A DNA stretch of 55,664 nucleotides from a virus. Location: positions 1-55,664 of the IMG/VR virus record IMGVR_UViG_3300043122_000283; one strand, 5' to 3'. Shown here one piece after another: positions 29,101 to 35,673 of the stretch (position 1 is its first letter; each line of letters starts with the position of its first letter). The position numbers were made by a program, and so were the translations under genes. The notes beneath the pieces were generated by a model. It had not been told where the DNA came from and made no database searches. It worked only from the letters and a program-made list of their open reading frames with translations.

Positions 29101-31935
29101 ATATTCCCACTGACTCATAGCCTGTCTATAGCTATTTGGCTCGTAGTGGTCTATACTTTCACCCATCCATGGAGTTGAACCTAATATCCAGTACCTACCC
29201 TTTCTGACAGGGTCCTCTCCTGTATTGAAGTAATCTACCCACTCTTTTTCAGTTCTGCCGCTGAATGTTCCGACAGAATTTAGGGCTTCCATACCTATTG
29301 TTAAAGGAGCTAAAGGTCCCATGAAAGGAAGCTTATTAACACTTGCCTTTATACCTTCATTTCCCGGAGTTACCCTATCAAAAAATTTGAAAGCACTTGT
29401 AAGGCCTGTTGCATCTTTAAACTTTGAAAGTCTTAAGGTTGCATTTGCCTTTGCTCTTTCTTTGTGCTGTTCTAGTGTGTATCCACTACCTGATATTTCA
29501 GACCAGTAATCGCTTGTATATTTTAAGGCTGTAACACCAGCGTAAATCGGCATAACTCTTTTAGCCATAATGTTGCCAAATGTTGATAAAGGTGAGCCCA
29601 TACTGTCATCTGACATAGCAAGAGGCATAAAATCAAAATGCCTTACCATATCATTTAGTCTGTGCATCATACCGTAAGTTAAAAGGGTTCCCTTATTAAC
29701 TTTGGACATGTCATTGCGACCGCCGGTTATAACTGACTTCCAGTCGTTTAAAATCTTAGGGTTGAACTTCTTTACCGGAAGTACATCTCCGTGGAAGTTT
29801 TCTTGGAATTCCTTAACCCTTCCGAAGCCAAAAGCAGGGTGTGTTTCTTTTATTGAATCTTCAATAGCAAGCCGTACATAAGGGTCTTTTTTACCTGCTA
29901 GAATCTTAGTAATTTCAGCCCCATCAAATGATGAGCCGTCCATAGAGCCGCTTATTTTAAAGCTTGCAACTGATTTATTTATTTCAACAAATTGGGCTCC
30001 TGATATCTCCTTATTTTTATACATTGATTCTGCAATCTCTAGGGTTCTGTCACTACCCCTTAGATTAGTTACCTTCTCTGAGATATCTCTTAAGAGCCTG
30101 TCTTTACCTTCGTTCAGTTTGTTTCCGGCAAATATTCTTTTATTTTTTCTCTGAGTTGATGTATTAAGAATATTATAAGCCCTTGCCCTAAGAGATGTAT
30201 CATCTGGCATCTTAGCGCCTTGTTTACCAAGATGCTCTTTTGTAACTTTAATATATGATTCAACAAGGTCGTCTTCTGTATCAAATTTTAATCCCTTTAG
30301 TTTTGAGCTGATTTCTGTACCATCTAAATCACGAAGGACCTTTTCTAACATCTCATGACCAAAGCCTGATGATTGATGTCTCATATACTGTTCTAGGTCT
30401 TTCATCATTCTGTAATCTATTTCCGGTAGAACAGATGATGCTGTGCCGGACTGTATTTTTTGAGCCATATCTTCTGTTACTGTAAAGAGCCTGTTCATTT
30501 CATTTTTGAAATATAGTGGGTCTTTAGATTTTGTAAAAATAGATTTAAACTTTGTTAAAAGCCCCGGCTGTCTCTTGCCCCCTACATCTAAAAGCCAATT
30601 GTATGTCCTTTCATTACTCCAGTCAGGAGCGTTAACTCCAGACATACTTGACACTAATCTCTTAGTAGAACCGTACCTTCCTGAAGCTAGGTGGAAGCCT
30701 TCAGCCAGAGGTTTTGACATATCATTTAGTCTGTATATGTTATCTCCAACAGAAATTAATGACTCTTTTAAAACTCCGTCTTTTCCTAAAACTCCATATC
30801 CTTCAAGTGTTGGTACATTGTAGCCTGAACGAATCAGTGTTCCAGCTCTCTTAGAGAAATCATTCATGGCCATTAAGTCTCTCTGGTAAGTTAAGTGACC
30901 TAAAATACCACCAGAAAATCCTGAGCGAATATTTCTGCCAAGCTTTTTGAAGTTTCTGGAATCAACAACCTTACCTTTGTACATGTATAGGCTGTCATCT
31001 ACTACAAACTTTTTAAAGTCAGCACCGTGGTTTATCTTTAAAGTGTTTAAAAACTTTCTGCTCTCATCATCTAAAAAGTCGTCACCATAATTTAAAAGGT
31101 CATCCACCGTTGCGTTTTTGTATCCAAAAATATTATTAAACTTTTTCTTTATAAATGAACTCTGGGACTGCTGGTTTTCTACAATCTCATCCATCATTTT
31201 CTTTAAGGCATCTGCCTGAATATTATCTACATTCTTTGGTCTGGCCTCTGAAGCCCCTGATATACTGTCAAATATCATTTTTTGTGCACTATCTCTAATT
31301 TCTTTATTAGCTTCATTAAATGAGTCTAATTTTGCAAGTGCATAGTTAACTTCTTTTTTATCGCCAGAACTTAGCTTTGAAAGTCTGTACTGGTTTTTTT
31401 TCTGAAAATCAGAGGCTATTTTGGCTAAGTCGCCTTCATTATCTTCGATAAATTTATTTAAATTCTTATTTGCCTGAGTGCTGATAGCATCTCTTTTTAA
31501 TGCCTTTTTAATTCCGTCAATAACATTTGTTTTCTGTTTTCTTAAAATATCTATATGTAAGTCGTCTGTTCTTTTTGCAATACTTTTATATGTACTTCTA
31601 AAATGGTCTACTGCACCCTTTGGATTATTAAATACATCAACAGCGTTTATAGCTGTATCAACACCCTTTAAAACTCCGTGCCCGGAACCTGACACATATC
31701 TATCCATTGTGCTTTTGAAGGCTCCAAAGGCAGCATTTGTGGGCTTTGCTACACTCTCTAAAGCTCCTATTATACCTTTGGGGTGAAGTGTGTGGGCTGC
31801 AAATGCACCTGCTGTAATTGCGGCTGCACCTGTTAGAAATTTATTTGTTTTAGACCAGGCCATTTTAGACTGTCTTTTTTCTTCTCTTTGCTGGAGGCCT
31901 TTTTTATACCTCTCTATGTATCTGTTTGCAGCCAT
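26110..31935 (-). CDS. Probable tape measure / tail-lumen protein with degenerate SNase-like domain
   Basis: A 1941-residue protein immediately downstream of the tail assembly chaperone pair, the standard place of a tape measure. Start ATG 31935 with GAGGTGA. It has a basic N-terminus, a hydrophobic segment at 33-50 (LTGAAAITAGAFAAHTL), a long helical region, further hydrophobic patches near 800-830, and a Gly/Ala-rich stretch near 1550-1600 (GATAGAITGLLLGGPG). A charged coiled coil lies near 1640-1675. Around 1385-1475 there is a thermonuclease-like pattern (RIYRLAGVNT, a helix, EITLLASKDS, VVYSQDSNVNRRLLDSGVQ), but the acidic catalytic positions are replaced by Asn/Phe. The gene ends 3 bases before the RNA polymerase-like gene. 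Tail-length control is inferred from position and length. Confidence 0.72.
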   Translation of the reverse strand: MAANRYIERYKKGLQQREEKRQSKMAWSKTNKFLTGAAAITAGAFAAHTLHPKGIIGALESVAKPTNAAFGAFKSTMDRYVSGSGHGVLKGVDTAINAVDVFNNPKGAVDHFRSTYKSIAKRTDDLHIDILRKQKTNVIDGIKKALKRDAISTQANKNLNKFIEDNEGDLAKIASDFQKKNQYRLSKLSSGDKKEVNYALAKLDSFNEANKEIRDSAQKMIFDSISGASEARPKNVDNIQADALKKMMDEIVENQQSQSSFIKKKFNNIFGYKNATVDDLLNYGDDFLDDESRKFLNTLKINHGADFKKFVVDDSLYMYKGKVVDSRNFKKLGRNIRSGFSGGILGHLTYQRDLMAMNDFSKRAGTLIRSGYNVPTLEGYGVLGKDGVLKESLISVGDNIYRLNDMSKPLAEGFHLASGRYGSTKRLVSSMSGVNAPDWSNERTYNWLLDVGGKRQPGLLTKFKSIFTKSKDPLYFKNEMNRLFTVTEDMAQKIQSGTASSVLPEIDYRMMKDLEQYMRHQSSGFGHEMLEKVLRDLDGTEISSKLKGLKFDTEDDLVESYIKVTKEHLGKQGAKMPDDTSLRARAYNILNTSTQRKNKRIFAGNKLNEGKDRLLRDISEKVTNLRGSDRTLEIAESMYKNKEISGAQFVEINKSVASFKISGSMDGSSFDGAEITKILAGKKDPYVRLAIEDSIKETHPAFGFGRVKEFQENFHGDVLPVKKFNPKILNDWKSVITGGRNDMSKVNKGTLLTYGMMHRLNDMVRHFDFMPLAMSDDSMGSPLSTFGNIMAKRVMPIYAGVTALKYTSDYWSEISGSGYTLEQHKERAKANATLRLSKFKDATGLTSAFKFFDRVTPGNEGIKASVNKLPFMGPLAPLTIGMEALNSVGTFSGRTEKEWVDYFNTGEDPVRKGRYWILGSTPWMGESIDHYEPNSYRQAMSQWEYTDTVYGSRENYWAHSWMPTPTEPLAPVKRFVTDRYWFEKMHLKDRPYPLTGEMFDPNTLWGTLLNPTIGRILKPQIKLSAGATDEDLERIEKNNAYAKDVIARFSGGDLQLSTYIPKYTMSTNVGVATGGGRIGSGNVIINGVAGNKENANAVGVQGGGPGGSGAAIRLTENPESSGLVVNGQNYSLKDLKNINQSIIDKSGKISRINKKSILNTGFTMSYYEPREEGELALDVQSPTDIGYSMERTLDIFKDITGARGFLASMVTGGDDYGEGQAVLATASDAYAASSRFWDTGLGGRGGELSEIFRRFINKRPGLYKVINDIPNTMPGWMPDRFRTGDPFVEVKRGEIRLPGEAYESMNKLHPDEYGRYGAVDRAAILADIAPYSQEYKLWSKIASEQNLSQEAKEFLAQAKEQKEEANKKYHITPYKFLGQDIERESAVVEKFLDSSRFTVKGSDRIYRLAGVNTNFNAETEEGKNTLNILEQTMMPGSEITLLASKDSNPNASTPAVVYSQDSNVNRRLLDSGVQAKEEDGAIDTYVNLGVGGRALGRIWEGVAHAPIPIVHNKFFNVRSPMEHYKDYQVYGKEWQSWNEPVDDLLVPSFQSAWARNPFWATLSGATAGAITGLLLGGPGVRKAMSGFGAVAAGVGSIARSQYELETGKAWIPERREEERKIWEYYDLLKFVKNKRLYNKYVDVAKKEENVDVEKIISEMEEIDERLKKKEKMLEGFSKHLLRYGISKEDTVQKRINSEGRVEYNLVTEKEFIESKRKEILQELRDTKAEEVLVGLGPYARMAVKYRQEYRSTLFGLDGSSTFQQMFSAFPSKDREYLQHFSKVTDEKEREEILKIVPDNQKRAYKILWGMETEKESLIDMFGEYALPDENWFGWREGADLEDSMIKLIENNGYDPKDFGLWKDYTVEEELTPAPVEYGRRFDRKSSGFIRTRLEEVLTDYDIRDVDIKITPREDNSININFDMVQDVTGKIQLEIQRALGG

Positions 31936-31946
31936 CTATTTCACCT

Positions 31947-32579
31947 CTATCTTTGTCCGAAAAATGAGGAGCCTCTGTTTTGCGGCTCTTGAACCTCATC
32001 GCTTTGCTGATGTGGAAGCTGGTGCATAGGCATTAAATTCTGGATAATCCATTCAGCCCTAGTAAAATAATCTAAAAGTTTATACATGTCCCAGCCCCTA
32101 ATCTCTTCTAAAGTTACATGAGGAAAGGCTGTTATTATAATGTTTTCCATTTGTTTGTCAAAATCATTTGCTATCACGGAACGATACTCATTTGCTTTTG
32201 CTTTTAAAAGGTCGTTATTTGTAAAACCAGATACCTCTTTTATTTCCTTAAATAGCACATCAGGAATCCCTGCATAGTCCGGATTTTTGAAATCGTAATC
32301 CCTTGGATATAATACACAGATTTCCGATATTTTCTCTGCAAGACAAACTTCTTTAACACCTGGATTATTTAAAATATACTCAAAATATTCAAATTTTGTA
32401 AGGGGCCTGAAAACAAATTCAAGCCCTTTGATGTTTATTACAAAAATATCTTTATGCTCTCTTTTAAGCTCTACTATTTTCGTCTTACTTTCAAGAAGAG
32501 AACTACTTTCAGTTTTTTGAGGTTTTATGCCGTCATCTTTTATTAAAGATTTTAAAAATCTCTTAATTTTTTTTAGCAT
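31947..32579 (-). CDS. Tail assembly chaperone-like protein, longer paralogue
   Basis: A 210-residue protein between the 123-aa paralogue and the tape measure. Its core aligns with the upstream protein: EFVFRPLTKFEY, KISEICVLYPRDY, YAGIPDVLFKEI and SGF. It extends this core by a helical C-terminal part (KANEYRSVIANDF, then WIIQNLMPM) and a Gln/Pro-rich tail. An N-terminal basic helix (MLKKIKRFLKSLIK) precedes it. In other phages the chaperone pair is a short form and a frameshift-extended long form; here the two are separate genes. The assignment rests on paralogy, gene order and size. Start ATG 32579 with GAGGGG. Confidence 0.7.
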   Translation of the reverse strand: MLKKIKRFLKSLIKDDGIKPQKTESSSLLESKTKIVELKREHKDIFVINIKGLEFVFRPLTKFEYFEYILNNPGVKEVCLAEKISEICVLYPRDYDFKNPDYAGIPDVLFKEIKEVSGFTNNDLLKAKANEYRSVIANDFDKQMENIIITAFPHVTLEEIRGWDMYKLLDYFTRAEWIIQNLMPMHQLPHQQSDEVQEPQNRGSSFFGQR

Positions 32580-32593
32580 ATTAAATCCCCTCT

Positions 32594-32965
32594 TTACAGC
32601 TTTTTAGCTCCTGTTGTTGGTAAGAAGCCTGATTTATTCATAATCTGGTCTGCTAAAACAGCAGGAACACCAGCTTTGCCGTCAATAATATCATCATGGC
32701 TGTAATTTTCTGGCCATAATACACACAGCTCTGTTACCCTTTCTTCTCTATAGAAATCGTCCTGATTGCCTTCTGCATTAACAATCTTTTTAAATTCTAG
32801 TCTTGAGATTGGTCTCCAGATAAAAGTCTCTGTGTCGAATTCTGTCATATAAATATCTCCACCGAATTGGTTTTTCCAGTTTTCTACAGCGTCTTTTGTT
32901 GGGCCACCCTCAAATACCTTTTCTGTTCCTTTTTCCATCTGATTGTTGAATTGTTCTTTTGCCAT
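32594..32965 (-). CDS. Tail assembly chaperone-like protein, shorter paralogue
   Basis: A 123-residue acidic protein. Its conserved core (TFIWRPISRLEF, RVTELCVLWPENY, KAGVPAVLADQI and SGF) is shared with the next gene, so the two are paralogues. It lies directly before the long paralogue (14-base gap) and the tape measure, the expected place of a tail assembly chaperone that coats the tape measure during tube assembly. Start ATG 32965 with AAGGGGG. The ribosome site lies partly in a small inverted repeat, which may limit translation. Confidence 0.7.
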   Translation of the reverse strand: MAKEQFNNQMEKGTEKVFEGGPTKDAVENWKNQFGGDIYMTEFDTETFIWRPISRLEFKKIVNAEGNQDDFYREERVTELCVLWPENYSHDDIIDGKAGVPAVLADQIMNKSGFLPTTGAKKL

Positions 32966-32969
32966 TAAT

Positions 32970-32988
32970 ATAACCCCCTTAAGGTTAT
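32970..32988 (-). promoter_or_regulatory. Small hairpin overlapping the ribosome site of the short chaperone gene
   Basis: On the minus strand, ATAACC and GGTTAT can pair around a 7-base loop. The second arm takes up the last two G residues of the AAGGGGG Shine-Dalgarno that serves ATG 32965. This could lower initiation on the chaperone gene. Only 6 base pairs, so the call is weak. Confidence 0.35.
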
Positions 32989-32997
32989 GTAATATTT

Positions 32998-33738
32998 TTA
33001 TGCTCTATCTAAATCTTGTGCTAGAAAATTATAAACTTCTTTGATTGGTTTACCACTGCCATCAATGACCTGTGATAAGCCTGTTATCTGTATATTATTT
33101 ATTGAACGGACTGTGCCGTTATTAACATTTTGGTAATAGTTTAATTCTTTCTCATTGCCAAAACCCTCTTTAGCATAGAGTCTATCTTTGCTGTAAGGAC
33201 CGTAAGTAATTAGAATATCAAAGGTTTCATCTGAATTATCTTTTGACTGAAAAAAAGCTTTATTATCTCTGCTGTAGTTTATATTCTTATTGACTCCGCC
33301 CCAGATTTTATCTTCATATTCTGTGGCCATCCTGTCGAATTTGGTGCTCCAGCCTCTTTCAAGATATTCATAAAGCTTATCTCTTTCTTCAAGCTCATTT
33401 TCTAAATAACCCTCATTTACATCCTGCTCTTTTGCTATATAGTTTTGAGAGATATCAAACTCACTTTTATCTTCTATAACTTCTCTGATAGCCTTTCTTA
33501 AATAGTCAGCTTCTTTGAAGTTTATTGCAAATGTGCCTTGCACTATTCTTGAACCTCTTGCTACAGCATCGTAGGTAAAAGAATTATAGCCGTGTATCGG
33601 CAAAACCCTTTCCTCCATCACGAACTGTAAGTCTGTGATTTCATCGATTAGTACATCTTCAAAATATACCCTGATATCACTGCCAGAAAAGTATTCACTT
33701 GGAAATCTTTCGTAATTAACACTTGGTTGTGGTTGCAA
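32998..33738 (-). CDS. Tail tube-fold protein, third paralogue
   Basis: A 246-residue protein aligned end to end with the two genes upstream of it: YFSGSDIRVYFEDVLIDEI, GSRIVQGTFAINF and the C-terminal YNFLAQDL match the FSGSDI, AGSLVF and YTFVCRDI positions of the 226-aa protein. An insertion of about 60 charged residues (near 95-150) separates the halves. Start TTG 33738, with GGGAG about 9 bases upstream. The stop of the 369-aa gene is only 5 bases away. It is probably a minor tube-like protein, such as a tube initiator or tail-tip ring, next to the chaperone genes. Confidence 0.68.
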   Translation of the reverse strand: MQPQPSVNYERFPSEYFSGSDIRVYFEDVLIDEITDLQFVMEERVLPIHGYNSFTYDAVARGSRIVQGTFAINFKEADYLRKAIREVIEDKSEFDISQNYIAKEQDVNEGYLENELEERDKLYEYLERGWSTKFDRMATEYEDKIWGGVNKNINYSRDNKAFFQSKDNSDETFDILITYGPYSKDRLYAKEGFGNEKELNYYQNVNNGTVRSINNIQITGLSQVIDGSGKPIKEVYNFLAQDLDRA

Positions 33739-33743
33739 TATTA

Positions 33744-34853
33744 TCAGCTCCCATAAATATATTTAATAACGTTTGGATACCAGTTCTCATTAAGATGGTG
33801 AGCATCTCCAGGAGCGTAATTGCTTCCAAGATAATAAAGAAAATCTTTCTGTTCTGACTCGCTCAAATCATTAAAGTTGGTACTCAAGCTTCTGTTGTTG
33901 TTCTCAAGCCAACCTTCCCACCAGTCAGTTACAGTAGTTGCAGAGCTTGCGGCAAACCAGGCATTTGTATTATCTTTTAAGTCTAGGTTGTCGACCACAT
34001 TATTAAAAAAGTCATTGTTTGACTGATGGACAAATTTATATCCGTTAGATTTAAAGCCTGTTGTTCCGTAAGGAACTGAGGCCCTTTTTTCAGGGTTTTG
34101 ATGGTTTATGTCACCCTCTGCATAGTTAATAGCAGCAAGTACTGTTGCCAAACCTTCATTTCCTATAAACTCTTCTATTCTCTTTTCATTGCTTGCTCTA
34201 ATTTCATCATACGGAGTGTTCTCATTAACTTTTGATGCTACTTTTGTTTCTTCAATTTTTTGATTTTCTGGTACCTGATATGTGTAGTGGAACTCTTTTT
34301 CCAACTCTCTTAGTGTCATATCCTTATCGATATTGACCTCTCTGCTTTCTGTTACCGGGTTATAATAGGATAAAACTCCAGGCTTTTTTTCGGAGTCTAC
34401 CAAAACAATATCTTGAGCAACGAAAGAATACTGCTCATTTGTCTGCAGATTATCAACTGTCATGACCTGATTTCCCTCTACAATCTCAACACCAAATAAT
34501 GCTATATGGGTTTTGTTGCCGTACTCATTAGCCATTGTTATATCTATTGAAAATGCAGGCAGTTCATCAGGTATAATATTAAACTTTTTTGAATATATTT
34601 CTTCTACAATTTGATTTATTATTGACTTTTCAAACATCGTAAAGATTAAAGACCCGGCTACTGTTCTGCCAGCTTTTGTATAGCCCTTTGCATTAACATG
34701 GCCCAGTGCTCTTACAGGAAATTTATCCCTGTAGGTACTAAAGCTTATTGTTGCAAGTTCTCCAAAAACTAAGGGTTCTTTTTTTACAAAGTCAGGAAAT
34801 TTAAAAACACAGACTATATCAGTACCTGCATATCCACTTTGATAAGTAGGCAT
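33744..34853 (-). CDS. Tail tube-fold protein with C-terminal extension, second paralogue
   Basis: A 369-residue protein. Residues 1-175 are a tube-type domain paralogous to the 226-aa protein (YAGTDIVCVF, VFGELATISF, AGRTVAGSLIFTMFE, then EQYSFVAQDIVLVD). Residues about 210-369 form a separate extension, with EGLATVLAAINYAEGDIN, then SVPYGTTGFKSNGYKF and a Trp-rich WWEGWLENNN. The Glu-Gly/Asn/Tyr-Gly spacing is loosely like GH108-type muramidases, but I cannot confirm this. Start ATG 34853 with AGAGGTG, immediately after a strong intrinsic terminator, which suggests lower expression than the 226-aa protein. Likely a specialised tube or tip component. Confidence 0.7.
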   Translation of the reverse strand: MPTYQSGYAGTDIVCVFKFPDFVKKEPLVFGELATISFSTYRDKFPVRALGHVNAKGYTKAGRTVAGSLIFTMFEKSIINQIVEEIYSKKFNIIPDELPAFSIDITMANEYGNKTHIALFGVEIVEGNQVMTVDNLQTNEQYSFVAQDIVLVDSEKKPGVLSYYNPVTESREVNIDKDMTLRELEKEFHYTYQVPENQKIEETKVASKVNENTPYDEIRASNEKRIEEFIGNEGLATVLAAINYAEGDINHQNPEKRASVPYGTTGFKSNGYKFVHQSNNDFFNNVVDNLDLKDNTNAWFAASSATTVTDWWEGWLENNNRSLSTNFNDLSESEQKDFLYYLGSNYAPGDAHHLNENWYPNVIKYIYGS

Positions 34854-34871
34854 TCAAACACCTCTTTTCTT

Positions 34872-34906
34872 AAAAAAAGGGCATGAAACTCTCGCCTCAC
34901 ACCCTT
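34872..34906 (-). terminator. Intrinsic terminator between first and second tube genes
   Basis: On the minus strand, 21 bases after the 226-aa gene stop, AAGGGTGTGA pairs with TCATGCCCTT (10 pairs, two of them G-T) around a 10-base loop. The stem runs directly into a T7 tract. This is the clearest intrinsic terminator in the window. It would make the abundant tube transcript end here, with read-through giving less of the downstream tail genes. Confidence 0.75.
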
Positions 34907-34926
34907 AAGTTTTGTCAATTATTTTT

Positions 34927-35607
34927 CTATCCTACTGTTGTAAATGGGTCTGGATTGTATGTGCTTGGTCTGTCCTGACGATTTCCAATTCTATCAACAG
35001 GAGTTAGTTCCTGAATGTCACGGCAGACGAATGTATAGTTTTGACTTGTTGCTAAATCATCAACACTAATACCCATACCCTGATTTAAAATTTCTACATC
35101 TGTAAGAGTAAGTTTAGCTCTTGCTCCCGTCTCATTAACGAAGTTTACTGTTATGTCGAAGGGCATCAGCTGGTCTGCATACTCTACATCATTTGTAAAT
35201 TCAGTAGCTTCTAGTAAGCCCTGATTGTTTGCTGTTCTGCTCATCATATCGTTAAATGATTCTGGCTGATAAAGGTCTCTTCCACCAGGAAGTTCTACGA
35301 ATCTTTCTCCTGTTTCAGAAGATGCTTTATAGGAGTAGTATCTTGCAGCTTCTCCATCTATAAGTGAACTACGTCCACCCTTTCTCATTTCAGCAAGCAG
35401 TGCGTTTCTATCAAAAACACCAAACACCAAAGAACCTGCAATACCTCTGCGTCCACGAGCAAATCCTCTTGGGTTTTTAAAGCCCATTGTATAGTTTGGA
35501 GCTTTTTCTCTAGTGACACTCCAATTGATACTTAAAAGTTCACCAATTACACGACCGCCAAAGGTCGCTGTTATATCTGAACCTGAAAAACTCTGATAGC
35601 TAGGCAT
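34927..35607 (-). CDS. Major tail tube protein
   Basis: A 226-residue protein directly after the sheath gene, the usual place of the contractile-phage tube. It has the tube-type pattern: YQSFSGSDITATFGGRVIG, NWSVTREKAPNYTMGF, GRRGIAGSLVFGVF, DITVNFVNETGARAKLTLTDVEI and NYTFVCRDI. It is the shortest, most compact of the three paralogues. It has the strongest ribosome site (AGAAGGAGG before ATG 35607) and is followed by a strong terminator, which points to it as the main tube subunit. Tube rings form the channel through which DNA and any tail-borne proteins pass. Confidence 0.83.
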   Translation of the reverse strand: MPSYQSFSGSDITATFGGRVIGELLSINWSVTREKAPNYTMGFKNPRGFARGRRGIAGSLVFGVFDRNALLAEMRKGGRSSLIDGEAARYYSYKASSETGERFVELPGGRDLYQPESFNDMMSRTANNQGLLEATEFTNDVEYADQLMPFDITVNFVNETGARAKLTLTDVEILNQGMGISVDDLATSQNYTFVCRDIQELTPVDRIGNRQDRPSTYNPDPFTTVG

Positions 35608-35629
35608 AATTTTCCTCCTTCTACTTTTT

Positions 35630-35652
35630 AGAGAGGGGGGCTGCCCCTCCCT
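35630..35652 (-). other. GC-rich hairpin after the sheath gene
   Basis: AGGGAGGGG pairs with CCCCTCTCT (9 pairs, one G-T) around a 5-base loop, about 21 bases after the sheath stop on the minus strand. It is followed by AAAAAG rather than T residues, so it is not a classic terminator. It could protect the 3' end of the sheath transcript or mark a processing site upstream of the tube ribosome site. Confidence 0.5.
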
Positions 35653-35673
35653 TATTTGTGTTTAAAATATTAC

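Noticed and set aside
32579-32600. Programmed frameshift joining the two tail chaperone genes
   Set aside because: The 210-aa gene has its own ribosome site and repeats the domain of the 123-aa gene, and no slippery run is seen at the junction.
34905-34920. TTGACA after the main tube gene as a promoter -35
   Set aside because: No -10 element at 16-18 bases; the region forms the terminator stem.
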